Source: Betaproteobacteria bacterium Ga0077526
GTDB taxonomy: Bacteria; Pseudomonadota; Gammaproteobacteria; Burkholderiales; Ga0077523
Direction of reading: 5' to 3'
Assembly (NCBI GenBank): GCA_001464765.1
Contig: LNDV01000034.1
Coordinates: 968,671 to 1,032,670, forward strand
Length of the DNA: 64,000 bases
In this document: positions 1 through 13,400 of the stretch, one piece after another
Layout of the letters: every line of letters begins with the position of its first letter
Numbering within the stretch: position 1 is the stretch's first letter
The notes under the pieces: model-generated
Told to the model about the DNA's origin: nothing
The model's input: the letters and a program-made list of their open reading frames with translations, nothing else
Database searches by the model: none
Program-made: the position numbers and the translations under genes

Positions 1-1
1 C

Positions 2-1087
2 ACGGGCGCGATTCTCGTCTTCTACGTCGAGATCGATCAGGGCCTGAATCCGGAACTCGCGCCGACTCAACCGTTGACGGCGCCCTCCTCGTACCAGGCC
101 GTGCTCGACGCACTCCATCGCGCACATCCCGATCGCCACGGAGCCTGGCGTATCGAAGCCCCGCTGGAGCCGGGACGGCCGATCATGGTCCGCTACTACC
201 GGCCCGCCGAGACGGCGGGTCTCGCCTTCTCCCCGCTGATGGTGTCGATCGACCCGGCCACGCTCACGGTGGGCGCTAGCCGGTTCTGGGGCGATTTCGC
301 CATGACGTGGATCTACGACCTCCACTACAGTCTGCTGCTGGACCGTACGGGGCGGACTGTCGTGGCCGTAGTCGGTCTTTGCCTGCTGGTCTCATTCGGG
401 TCCGGTGTGTTCCTCTGGTGGCCGTCTGCTGCGCGGCTCCGCGGCGCTCTGACGATGAAACGCAATGCCAGCGGGGCCCGTAGGATCTACGACCTGCACA
501 CATTGAGCGGCGTGTATGGCGTCATCGTGTTCGCGATGCTTGCTCTGACAGGCGCCATGCTGGACGAACCGACCTGGTTCAACCCGGTCATCCACCAGAT
601 GTCGCCGCTCCGTCCCCCGGATACGCACTTCTCGACGCCGCTCGCCGACAGGGATCCCATCACGGTCGATGCCGCCATTGCTGCTGCGATGAAACGGTTT
701 CCGGATGCGGAACTGCGGTGGATCGAGACGCCGGCCGACATCTCGGGCGTGTTCCGCATCAACCTCTACCAGCCCGGTGAACCGGGCCGCCGTTTTCCGA
801 AGACGAACGTCTGGGTGGATCAGTTCTCGGGCAGCGTGGTGGCATCGCGGGACGCGCTGCAAGACGCCGCTGGTGACACGGTTCTCGCCTGGCTGCATCC
901 CCTCCACAGCGGAGAAGCCTTCGGCATGACCGGACGCATCATCGTGCTCGTGAGCGGGCTGCTGCCGCCCGTCCTGCTGGTGACAGGGTTCCTCCGCTGG
1001 CGGCAGAAGCGTCGCGTGCGAATGCAGAAGAGCGCTCGCCTCGAACGCAGTTCCGGGGATTCCCTGGGCGGCATCGTGCGGCGGTGA
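2..1087 (+). CDS. PepSY-associated transmembrane protein, 5'-truncated
   Basis: The reading frame is open from the first complete codon at base 2, so the gene begins outside the window and 361 C-terminal residues are seen. An in-frame TTG at 74 is not needed as a start. Hydrophobic helices lie around the segments VVAVVGLCLLVSFGSGVFLW, then VIVFAMLALTGAML, and near the C-terminus IIVLVSGLLPPVLLVTGFL followed by a basic RWRQKRR end. The spacing, with a periplasmic-type domain between helices and the LHSGEAFG stretch before the last helix, is typical of PepSY_TM family proteins, which are inner-membrane proteins often linked to siderophore or metal uptake. The role in iron handling is known for the family only; no TonB receptor is visible here to confirm it. 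Confidence 0.8.
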   Translation, partial: TGAILVFYVEIDQGLNPELAPTQPLTAPSSYQAVLDALHRAHPDRHGAWRIEAPLEPGRPIMVRYYRPAETAGLAFSPLMVSIDPATLTVGASRFWGDFAMTWIYDLHYSLLLDRTGRTVVAVVGLCLLVSFGSGVFLWWPSAARLRGALTMKRNASGARRIYDLHTLSGVYGVIVFAMLALTGAMLDEPTWFNPVIHQMSPLRPPDTHFSTPLADRDPITVDAAIAAAMKRFPDAELRWIETPADISGVFRINLYQPGEPGRRFPKTNVWVDQFSGSVVASRDALQDAAGDTVLAWLHPLHSGEAFGMTGRIIVLVSGLLPPVLLVTGFLRWRQKRRVRMQKSARLERSSGDSLGGIVRR

Positions 1088-1414
1088 CTCGGCGAATCGC
1101 GTGGCGTTGCTGAGCAGAGAACACGCGCTGACGTGGCGAACCCGTACGGTCCCCTGACACCGAGTTCGGGTTCGAACTCCGACGCCGCGCCGCCTTGGTT
1201 CCTGGCGCGCATTGCCCGAAGTCGAGACCTTCCATACAAGGCGCGCAGGTCTCCTCCTATCCATCTGGCATTCGCGTTTTCAGGCCTTCCCTTGATCAGG
1301 CGCAAGTTCCGGCACCCCGGACGCATCCAAACTTTGTTCTAAACACACGAAGCATCGGCCGCGTTCGCGGGCCGAGGGATCTGCTCGCCCAGGCGCGAGC
1401 AAACGGGGGGCTAC
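1088..1414. other. Intergenic region upstream of the giant gene
   Basis: These 327 bases hold no convincing gene. Short frames that cross it run into the giant gene in other frames and look like shadows. A G-rich stretch (GGGGGG at about 1405-1410) just before the ATG at 1415 is a plausible ribosome binding site. I saw no good -35/-10 pair and no terminator hairpin after the upstream gene. Confidence 0.5.
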
Positions 1415-4400
1415 ATGTTCAGAAACCGATTCGCCGGGCGGCGTCCGCACGTCCGTGGTGTCCTGAGTTCACTCGCTACGTCCGTTCCCTTCCGTCGAAA
1501 GGCGCTGCTCGAGTCGCTCGAGCCCCGAGTGCTGCTCGCCGCCGATCTCCCGGTGGCCCTGGGCGAAGCTGCCGCGGCGACAGTAGACGTCGCGCACTCC
1601 CTCGTGGCACTGCGGGATGGCATGCAGGGCTACCTTGCGGAACTGAACTCGCGTCTCTCGACCGGCGCGCCGAACTTCGCGCTGCTGGGTAGCAGCCTCG
1701 GCCGAGCCGTCGCGGGTACGACTGAAGGGGCTTCGACAGGACTGGCGCGGGTGGTGGAGACTGGTCGCGGCGCCTTTGCTCTGTCGAGCATCGGTGACGC
1801 CATCGGCACCTTCGAAGCTCTGAGTCTGAAACTGGACAGGCTCGATACGGTCGACGGCAATGTGACGATGACGCTGGATGCCGAAGGCCGCCCCACCTAC
1901 CAGGTGCTGGTCGAGAAGCGACTGTCCGGACGTGCCGATGCCGATGCAGCATTCTCGGCGAGCGGCGGTACGGTCGAGCTGGAGGGCGGCGTGGACTTCA
2001 GCGCCGTGGTGCGGTTCGACTTCAGTGTCGGACTGGATGCCAACGGATTCTTCGCGGGCACCTCCAGCGGCGCCGAGATCGCGGTGCGGGAGATCCAGCT
2101 CCAGGCCACTGCCGACCTCACCGGTCGCTTCGGGATCTTCGACGTGGACGCCTCGCTTCGCACGATGACGGTGGACGCCGCCATCGGTGTCAGCGCAGAC
2201 GTGCAGGATGCCGACGGCAAGCTCCGGATCGCGGAGATGCCGGGCGCGACCGTCGACCTTGCGACGACCGGCAGGTCCAGCGCGACGGACTTGCGCGCCG
2301 AACTGTCGCTCGCTGCGAAGGCCGTCGTGCCGGGCCAGACCGCCCCCATCGACCTCGCCGGCGTGAACGTGACGCTCGACTGGGCAGACATCTCAGCGCC
2401 GACCGGCGTGACGCTGACGGCCGAGGGCGGCCTCGCGAACGATCTGAAGGCGTTTCTCCAGGTGCGCGCGCAGGATCTTCTCGACCGCCTGACCGCGGAC
2501 GGCGGGCTGCTATCGGGCGTCGACCGGCTGGGCAGCGTGACGATCCCGCAGTTGCGGCAGGCCGCAGGCGGCACCACGCCAGCTACCTTGACGGGTCTGC
2601 TCGGCTCGACCCCGGCGACGCTCATGCGCAGCGAACTCATGACCCGTCTGTCGGACGGCAGCGTCGCGAAGTTCGCCTCCGCGCAGGAGATGATGCGCGC
2701 GCTGGGCGGCGTCGCCGCAGGTGCCCTGGGGCTGCGCTTCGACGCGGCGACGCGTGAACTGCGCTGGAAACTCGATGTGGATAAGGACGCCACCGGGACC
2801 GGCTCCTTCCAGGCCAACCTGAGCACCGAGGAGGGTTTCGCGGATCTGTCCGTGAGTGGAACAGCCACCGTGACAGCCGCGCTGTCGATCGACGTGGCGA
2901 TGGGTCTGGATCTTGACGAACTCGCGGGTGGCGGCGTGACCGCGCGGTCGCTGTTCCTCGAGGTGCCAGGAACCGGCGGCGAGATCGCGTCGGCGGATAT
3001 CGCCTTCTCGGCCGGCCTCTCGATCAACGAAGGCACGGCGGCGCGCTATGGCTTCGTCGAGGTCACCGTGGATCCGGGCACCGTCACCGGAAACGTTGCC
3101 CTGAAGGCGACGGTCCCGAATGGCCGCAGGCGCTTCGACTCCCTCAACCTGGACCAGGCTGCACTGAGAACCTCGGGGTCCGCCGAGGTCTCGGGCCTGG
3201 GGGTCAGCGTCTCGGGCGTGCCGGGGCTCTCGGAAGTGGGCGGAGGGACGATCGGCGCGAAATGGAGCGATCTTTTCGATCCGACGGCTCTCGCGGTGAG
3301 CGTGGACGGAGGGTTGACGGGTCCACTCGCGGATTTCCGTCGGATGGATGCCGACACCTTGGTGGGTCTGATCAGGCAACTCGCCAACTGGCTTGCGAGC
3401 GCCCAGGCCGCTGAAGCCTTGTCCATCGAGTTGCCCTTGCTGGGTCAACGTCTGCAAGACGTGCTCGATCTGACCGCGTTGTTTCGAACACAATTCCTGA
3501 ACGGACTTCTCGGCAAGAATGGCGTCCCGGCATTCACTACGGTGCAGGGGCTCGAAAGGACCCTGACCGCGCTGACGGCCAGGTCACCGGCCACCGCCGT
3601 AGCCGCAGCGAGACCGATCGTGACCTACGACTCCGTCCGCCAGGCGCTGTTGATCGATCTGGAGACGCGGCCGGTGACCGGTGATCTGCTGCCCGGCGGG
3701 ACCCAGATTCCGCTCGACCTCTCGCGCGTCCTGGGAGACTCGTTCGGCAGCGTGACCGGGGAGGGCAAGCTCGCACTGACGGCGCAGGGCTCGCTAGCAT
3801 TCACGCTTGGCATCTATCTGGGGAACGACGGCGGACTGCCGCTTGCCACGAATACCGTTCTGTCCGAGGTACTCGGAAGCGGATTCACCTTCGGCACGGA
3901 GGCGGTCCTCGTAGCCGACCGGCGACTTGCGCGGGAATACGCACGATTGCCCGCCGACTTGTCGTTCAGCGTGATGTTTGCAGACCCCAGCACGGGGGTG
4001 TTTGCGGATGCCGCCACGGGAACGACGGTAACGCTTGCTCGCCAAATGTCGGACGACGGCAAGACACCCCTTCCCTTCTCCAGTCTCGACGATCTGGCGG
4101 CTGCACTCGACGCCGCCTTTGACCATGGCGGGACGACCCGGGAGATTGATGCCGTCGTGGCCGGTGACAAGCTCGTGCTCGAGACCGCGAAGGGCCCCGC
4201 GTTCCGCATTCAGGCGCACGGCGAGACGGACGCCAAGAAGGAAGCCAGCGCCCGCGGCCTGAGCATCCTCGGGTTCGGTGATGGTCAGGCGTCGGAACGC
4301 GAGAACGCCAATCAGCCGATGCGACTGGTGGCCGCGGCGGAGGTCGGAAGCATCATCGCTCCGATGTCCGGCGATGCCACGTTCACGATCTTCCGGTCCG

Positions 4401-7400
4401 CGGCGGATCCTGGTATCACGGTCACAGTCCCCGCGACTGTTCCGGAAGAGCCATTCGCGTTCGGAACTGCGGACAATCGCGGCGTGACCGACTGGGAGGA
4501 CGACGTCCAGGACGCCATCGACCTCGCATTCAAGGGCAGCGGTATCGACGACAGCGGCATCCGCGTGTCCTCGCTCGGTGGTCGGCTCGTGTTCACGGCC
4601 CCGGGCACGGCGACTTCGCCCGGCTATCTCCGCATTCAGGCGGACCAGAATGATCCGGCGGTGACCGCCCTGGGGTTGAAGGCCGGAACCCAGATCGGCA
4701 GCCAGGCTGATCTCGTCGTCCATACCCGGGACGGTGACTCTCATGAGATCGTCCTCGATGGCGTTTCCACCGTGGGAGACGTACTTGCCGCGATCTCGCA
4801 GCAGACCTTCGGCTCGGTGCGGGCAGAGATCAATCCGGATCAGACTCGGCTGATCCTGGCGGATACCTCCACGCCGCCGCCCGGGACCGACTTCATCTTC
4901 AGAATCGACAACGCCGTGGGCTCGCTCGCGGCGAATCTGCTGGGCATCCGCGGACAGGATGGGCCGGACACGCCCAACGCAAGCCGACCTGAGGACCGGG
5001 ACGGCCGGTTCAGCGGAGAGGCGATCGGGGGGGTGCACCCGCTGGATCGCCTGTTCGTCGAGAACGCCGTGACCAGCGCGACTTTCGCTGCGTCGCTCGT
5101 CGGGCCCAACACGAAGTTCGACGCGCGCCTGGGGTTCGTGGACATCGACGTCAAGCCCAGGACACAGACACCACTTGCTAGCGGTTCCCTCAGCTTCGGG
5201 CTGCGCAATCCCGACGAGGTGGATTCGGGCAAGGTCACGCTGCGCAGGCTGGCGCAGGGCCTCGGCGATCTGGCGCAGGTCCTCGACGACGTGACACTGA
5301 CGGGCAGCGTCGACCTCGACCTCGACGTCACTCTCAACGCCGGACTGCCCTTCGTTTCGCTCGAGGCATCACCGACGATCGGTGTGCACTGGAGCCTGGC
5401 GGGGAATCCTCTCCACGTCATTGCGCTCGACGATCCCAGACTTGAGTCCGACGGGACTCTAAGCGTTTCGGGCGACGCGACGGCAACGTTGGCACCGGGC
5501 ATCGTGGTGACCGCGATCAGCCCGGCCGAGGAACGCACCGTGGATCGTCGCATCGCCAAGGTCGAGGTGAAGACCGACGGCGGCGAAGAGCGCACTTACC
5601 TGACGCTGCTACCCGGCGCGGACATTGCAGCCGGCGACCTGAAGGCGCTCCGGCTTCGTTTGCAGGCCGTACCCACCTTCGAGTTCCCCGGCCTGGACCG
5701 CCTGCGCAGCCTGGAGGGCCTTAACGCCACGAACTTGCTCGATGCCTTGCGCCAGGCGGCATCGTTCCTCGCCGGGCTGGAGGGGTCGGCGTGGCTGAAC
5801 GCCAAGATTCCCCTCGCCGATGTCAGCGTGCGTGACGTGCTTGCCCAGGCCGACCGCTTCGCGCAATGGATCGAGGACGTCGCGGACGAGCCGGTGTCCA
5901 GTCTGCAGACGCTTCTTACACGGCTCAACGACACGGACTTCCTCTCCGGAGAGCTCGAGAGTTCCATCGTCGAGGACGGGAGCAGGCTGCTCAAGCTCGT
6001 TTTCACCATCAAGCCTTCGTTTGCCCGGACGCTGCCTCTGACGCTCGACCTGTCGGCCGGTCTCCTCTCGGTGAACGGCGGTGCCGCCCTGACCGCCACG
6101 GGAGGCGGCACCCTGAAGATCGCGCTCGGAGTGGACCTCGACGATCCCGCCCGTGTCGTGCTGTTCGACGACACGGGCGTTACTGGCGGCCAATTGTTCG
6201 CAAGTGCGACGGATCTCGATCTGTCGGTCGGTCTCGGGGTAAAGCCAGTCTTCGTCGGCGGACGAATTCTCGACGGCAATGTCGCCATCGATGCGACATT
6301 CGATCTGGAATTCGACACTACCGATACGTCCTTGTGGCAAGGGACCGCAGATCGCCGGGCCGCACTGTCGGTCGGCACGCTGTCTTCCATCATCGACACC
6401 CTGTCCGGCGCGTTCACGCTCGAGGTCGGGGGCACGACCGACGCCACGTCCGTCACCAGGTCCGGTGTGTTGCCGGTCTACTTTCCCGCGGCGACGCAGT
6501 TCCGCGGGAACATCGGTATCGCCGAGACATCCGTCACCGTGACGGTGGGCAGCGCGGCGACACGGGCGTCGTCAGATCTCGCGTCCTGGCCGGATATCTC
6601 GACAGCATTTTCCGTCGCAGACGAAGTTCTCTCCCTCGGCGATGCTGGTCTGTTCGACAGCGTGTCCCTGCTGTCCGACGGTCTCGATGGTTTCCTGGGA
6701 GGGTTGCAGAGCGCACTGGACACCTCGCTCGGCGGGTTCAAGCTTCCGCTCGTCGGGGACAAGCTATCGCAGGCGGCCGATGTGTTGTCCCGGTTCCGAG
6801 CACAGCTCGTCGACAAGCTGCGCGGTCTGGGCGAGCAGGCGCTCGTCAAGTCGAAGGACGCGGCAGAGCAGGCTGTCGAAGAGGCGCTGGTCGAACTGCT
6901 CGGCAACCAGCTTCACCTTCTCGCGGACCGGAACAAGAACGGGACCGCCGATCGTGGCGACATCGACACGACATCGAACATCGGCGAGGCTGAGGTATCC
7001 GCTCAAACCGCTTGGATGAACTGGGATCTCACCCTCGGGGGCACGATCCCCGCGGGTGCCGGCCTGGATCTGGACCTCGGGTTGCCCATCGGCGGACTGG
7101 AGACTCAGGGTGCGGTGCAGGTCGACGTCGCGTGGTCACTCGAGCTGGACTTCGGCATCAGCAGGGAACTGGGGTTCTTCTTGGACGTGGGCCAACCCGA
7201 TGAGCCCCCTGAGCTGACAGTAAACGTCGATGTGACCTTGCCCAACGCGAGCATCGCGGGGCGGCTGGGCTTCCTCGAGTTGACCGCAAAGAATCTTGCC
7301 GACGACCGTGCGACGAAGCTCGCTGCCACCCTGAAGATCGACGTGACGAGTGGGGGCGACACGACCGATGGGAGGGTGGGTCTGACCGATCTCGGCGGCC

Positions 7401-10400
7401 TTGGTTTCGATTCGGAATTCGAAGCAGGCGCGAACGTCGGTCTCGGCCTGACGCTCTCCCTGAATCCGGCGCTCGTCGGGAAAGAGAAGGCCCTGGGCTT
7501 TCCGAGCATCAAGGCGGACCTTGTGGCCGACTGGGCGGACGCTACCCAGCTCGCCGCGGTCACGGTGACGCTCGAGAAAGCGCGTCTGGATCTGGGTACG
7601 TTCATCTCGGACTTCCTCGAGCCGATCGTCGGGCGTGTCCAGGCCGTCACCAGTCAGGTGCAGCCGGTCATCGATCTCGTCACGGCGCCGATTCCCGTGC
7701 TGTCCAACCTCACCGGGCAGAGCGTGAGCCTGCTGGACATTGCGCGGCGCTTTGCCCCCGATTCCGTTGGCGTGGGTCTGATCGAGGATCTTGCCAATCT
7801 GACCCGGCTCGTGTCCGCCATGTCCGCAGTTGCGAACGGGCAGGAGTCGCTGTTCCTGGAGTTCGGCGACGTGGTCCTGCACGAGCCGGAGCCGTCTGGC
7901 GCCAGCGGACGTTCGGTGCAGGCCACTGCGGACACCCCTCCCAACGTCACGAATAAAGGGTCGGCGGCAGCGAAATTCATCGAGGGACTTCGCGATGGTG
8001 CCTTCGGCGGCTTCGTGCAGTTCCCCATTCTGAGCGGCGTAGCGCCGCTGCTGGGCCTTATCAGGGGCGAGGATGTGACCCTGGTGAGCATCGATCCGAA
8101 GCCCCTGACCTTCGACTTCGGCTACTCGCAGTTCTTCCCGATCTTCGGCCCGCTAGGCGTCGGAATCGAAGGCCGGCTCGGGGCCGCGATCGACTTCGCC
8201 TTCGGATACGACACTCGCGGACTCCGGGCTCTGGTGGACTCGGACTTTCGCGACCCATGGCTGTTGCTTGATGGGTTCTTCATCGACGATCTCGACAAGT
8301 CCGGCCGCGATGTAGCGGAGGTTCGGCTGTCCGGCAGTCTCACCGCTTCCGCGCAGCTGAATCTCGCCATCGCCAAGGCCGGGGTCGAGGGCGGCATCTT
8401 CGCCACCATCGACTTCAATCTCCACGATCCGGATCGCGACGGGAAGCTGCGGCTGGCGGAACTGCTGACCAATATCGAGGGTGCCAGTGGCAATCCTCTT
8501 GCCGTGTTCGACATCTCCGGTGAACTGTATGCGCAGCTCCGCGCCTTTCTGAAGATCGACGTGCTGCTGTGGGATATCGACAAGACCTTCAACATCACGC
8601 CGAGAATCGTACTCGCGAACTATGCCGTGCCGTTCACACGCGTGCCGACGCTGGCCACGGATATCGGCGGTGGCACCCTGCGACTCAACATGGGGACTGC
8701 GGCGTCCAAGAGGATGGAGGGCGATCTGACCGACGGGGACGAAGCGTTCACCGTCAAGTCCGTGGGCGGAGGAAAGGTCAGCGTCACTTTCTCCCAGGGC
8801 ACCAAGTCGCTCACCCAGACATTCGAAGGCATCACACGCATCCTCGCGTCCGGCGGTGCCGGGAATGACACGATCGATCTGTCAGGACTCGACGAATCCG
8901 TCTCCGTCGACGTCGACGGCGGCGCGGGCAATGACGTGATCAAGCTCGGAAAGGGAGGCGGCATCGCCCGCGGCGGTGCGGGAGACGATCTGATCACGGG
9001 CAGCGATGGTGTCGACCAGCTTCATGGCGGCGCGGGCAACGATCATCTCGACGGTTACGGTGGCAACGACCTCCTCTTTGGAGATGCCGCGTCGATCGCA
9101 TCGGACGGAGTCACGCTCGTCGTGGAGGCACGGGGGACCGATGGCGGCGATTTCCTCTACGGCGGTGACGGCGATGATCTTCTGATCGGCGGCGGTGGCG
9201 CGGACAAGCTGTTCGGCGACCGGACGAAGGCAACCGATTCTGTCCCCGGAGATGTCTTGGGTAACGACTGGATGTTCGGAGACGGCGTCACGCTCTCCTT
9301 CGGGACTTTCGGTGAGATCGCGACCATTGACGCCGAGAGCGTCCGGCTCACAGACACCGGGGTGGGTTCGGCCGCGGACAAGATCTACGGCGATCGCGGT
9401 GACGACTGGGCGTGGGGCGGTGGTGGTGCGGACACTCTGGAAGGCGGGGACGGTGTGGACAATCTCCGCGGTGACAGCGGGGCTGACAAGATCTCCGGCG
9501 GCGGTGACGGTGACATCCTGCAGGGCGACGCAGGCGATGACTCGCTGTACGGGGAAGGTGGCGCGGACGCTCTGCGCGGGGGCGATGGACGAGACATGCT
9601 GATCGGAGGGTTGGATGGGGACATGCTTTGCGGTGGCGCCGGTGCGGACCGCCTGGAGGGCAACGACGGCAACGACACGCTCCTCGGGGAAGCCGACGCT
9701 GACCTGATCTTCGGCGGCGAGGGGAACGATCACATCGATAGCGGTGGCGGCACCAACCGGATTCAGGCCGGTATCGGAGACGACAGGATCATCGCGCTCG
9801 GCGGCTCGGGCGCTGCGGTCGAGGCGGCGAGGCAGCGGTTCTTCGGCGGAACGGCACTTGCCGAGTCCGAGTACGCGCTGCTCGCCGTGGGAGCACAGAT
9901 CGTCGCTGGCGATGCCGGCAACGACATCATCACCGTTGGCACCGGCGACAGCGTCATCCGAGGCAACGGTGGTGACGACACCATCACGGTGGGCGGCGGT
10001 AACAACCTCATCGAAGGCGATGGGGATCTGCGGGACATGGCGCTATCGCTCGAGCAGCACCGGACGATGTTCGGTGACACCGATGCCAGCGACGACGGCT
10101 CGGACACCATCACCGTATCGGGCGCGGGCAACCAGACGATCTACGGTTACGGCGGCACGTCGCACGTCGGGCCTTGGACGGGCGACCAGATCCAGGTGGG
10201 GGACGGCAACAGCCGCATATACGGCGGCGCAGGGGCAGACCGGATCGAGACCGGCAACGGGCAACAGCATGTCGAAGGCGGTTCCGGCGGCAACTGGATC
10301 TCGGTCGGTGTCGGCAACAGCACCATTGCCGGGGGTGATGGCGACGACACAATCACTGCGGGCTCGGGCAACCACCTGATTGTCGGCGACGCGGGCGCCG

Positions 10401-13400
10401 ATACGATCGACGTGGGTGCAGGTGACAGCGTGATTCGCGGCAATGGTGGTGCCGACACGATCCGCATCGCGGGGGGCAGCAACGTCGTCATCGGCGACGG
10501 CTCAGCCGGAGATCTCCTGCTGCCATTGAGCGAACAGAGAGCGCTTACCGTGTTCGCGGAAGCGGCGACCGATGGCGGCGACACCGTCACCGTCGGCGGG
10601 TCGGGCGACAACATCGTGATGGGTGGTGGAGGTGCGGACCGGATCACGACGGGTGAAGGACGGGATGTCGTGGAGGGTGGCACGGGCGGAGACACGATCT
10701 TCACGACGGGTGGCGACGACCGCGTCATCGGCGGCGACGGCGACGACGACATCCAGGGAGGAGCCGGCAACGACATCCTGTGGGGCGGCGCCGAGGCGAT
10801 CGCCGCCGAGTTTCTGGATCTCTACAAACCCGACAACTTCGGACTCCCGCCGGGGTGGACCGGAAGCGAAAGCGGTTTCCTTCCGCGACACCTCGTGCCG
10901 AAGGCTCCACCGGATTCGGGGGCGGTCTCGGCGGCAGATGGCAGCGACAAGATCGAAGGTGGCTCAGGGACGGATTTTCTGTTCGGCGGCGCCAACAGCG
11001 ACCTGAGGGACGAGATCCTCGACGGTGGAGAGGGCGACGATTACCTGGACGGTGGCGCAGGCGGTGACCAGCTGAAAGGTGGCGCAGGCAACGACATCGT
11101 TCGCGGTGGGGCGGGCGATGACGAACTGCTCGGTGGCGACGGGATCGATCAGCTCTACGGCGAAGCGGACGACGACGTGCTCAAGGGCCAGGCGGGACTC
11201 GCCGACGGGACGCAGGTTGGGCAGCGCCTCTACGGCGGCACGGGCAGCGACCACCTCCATGGGTGGGGGGTGACGGGCGAAACGGGCCTGGACGGGGACA
11301 CGCTGTACGGCGGCGACGATGCCGACTTCCTGTACGGCAGCGACCGACGGGAACTTCTCATCGGCGGGACTGGCGACGACACCCTGTACGGTGGCGACGG
11401 GGTGGACACGCTCCTCGGCGAAAGCGGCAACGACACGCTGGCCGGGGACGATGGCGACGACACGCTGTGGGGTGGTGAGGACGGCGACGTCCTTCGCGGA
11501 GGCGCGGGCGAAGACACGGTGTACGGCGGTGGCGGCATCGATTTCGTCCACTTCGACCTGGACGTCGCGCCCGATATCCTGCAGGGGCACTTCGGGAACG
11601 ACCCGGCGGACCTCGGCGGCGACGATGGGGCCACGGACATCCTGCTCATCCTCGGAACGGATGCGGGGGATGAAATCCTTATCGGGGAGGACGCCGCAGT
11701 CACCAACGGACGGCCCGATCTCGTCGTCGAATTCAATGGCACCGCGTACCGCAAGCAGTGGCGCGGCTCGACCGGCACGCCACTGCTCGAACAGATCCGC
11801 ATCGCCGGCCTAGGTGGAGACGACACGATCGAGTTCGTGCTCGAGAGCACGAAGTTCGCATCCGGAACCATCCCTGTTAAGCCCGTCGATTTCTCGCGGC
11901 TCCTCACACGCGGGGTGGAGTTCCTGACGACGATCGAAGGCGGCGCAGGCAATGACACCATCCGCGGCACCCAGGGTCGGGACTGGGTCGACGGCGGCAG
12001 CGGCGGAGACATCGTCTACGGCTTCGGTGGCAACGACCTGCTGTGGGGCGACTGGGCCGCGCGCGGCGACCCGGGCAGCGGGACCGACGACGTCGACATC
12101 CTCTACGGCGGGCAAGGGAACGATGACCTGATCGGTGGCCCCGGGGCGAACCACCTGGTCGCATGGTCCATGGCCCCCCAACCGGGCACCGACACATTCG
12201 GCGTGTTCGTGGATCCCCTGGGCGGATTGCACGACGACGACGGCGTTCACGATGCCGACCCGCCTCTCGCGGTGCCCTACGTGCTCGAAGACACCGGCAT
12301 CGACCGGATGCTGGGATCGGCCGGCGCCGACCGCCTGTACGGCGGCACCGGACCGGGGTTCCTCTACGGCGCCGGCGGAAACGACACGCTCTATCGCGCC
12401 GACGGCACGGTGTTCGCGCCGGCCGGCGGCGAACTCGCGGAAGACGTCTGGAAGGCCTACGCGCGCGAGCAGACGGGCGTCTGGTACGTGCCGGGCTCGA
12501 ACGCGGAGGACCAGATCGAGGTGGGCTACGCCACCGAAGCGGGGCTGCTCCAGAACCACCACTACGTCCAGCGTCTGACCCGTCTTCCAGATTCGAACAG
12601 GTACACGCTGGAGCTTAACCTGCGGCTGGACCCGAGCGGGCTGTCGGCGGACAGCGTGCTCCGCGCTAGCGTGTTCCACGCCAGTGACACCCATGCGCCG
12701 ACCGACGCGGCGACCGGATCGGTCGGAGTGTCGACCACGAAGGTCATCGCCGCGCTGCCCGGCGAGGGCATGCTGTCGGTGATCCTCATCGACGCCCTGG
12801 CCGGTGACGACACGGTGAAGGTTCTGCCCACGGTGCAGACCAGCGTCTGGATCGACGCGGGCAGCGGCGACGACACCGTGTCCATCGAGACCGGTGCCCC
12901 GCTCCTGTCCGACCAGACCGAAGGCGCCGCGACCGGTCGCAACGACTTGCGGAACAACGCCTGGACACTCGTCGCGCCAGGGACGACGGCCCTGGACTGG
13001 ACCACCCGCTTCGAGGGACTGACCCTCGACAGCCCGACGGACATCGACTGGTATCGGCTCGAGTTTGGTACCGGCTTGCCCGCGGGAGCCACGGTGGCAG
13101 TCAAGGATCCCTTGGGCCGGGACCTGCCGAACGTGTCGGCCGTGCTCTTCGACGCCGACGGCAAGGCGCTGGTCGCGAAGGACCAGGGCGAGAGCGCGGG
13201 CCCGCCCGGATCGACGGACAACGACACCCCGGAGAAGGCGAGCACGCTGCCCGCCACGGTGTACGACCTGCTGGAACTGTCCGGGCTCACGCTGCATGCG
13301 TCCACCGATGTGGACTACTACGAGTTGCCGCTCGAGGTGAACGGCGTGGCGGGCGACCGCGTGAGCCTGCACTCGGAGGCGGCGGACGGCACGCTCACCC

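Noticed and set aside
9744..10379. Alternative plus-strand frames inside the RTX block
   Set aside because: They are +1/+2 shadows of the GGCGGTGACGGC repeat and carry no start signals or homology.
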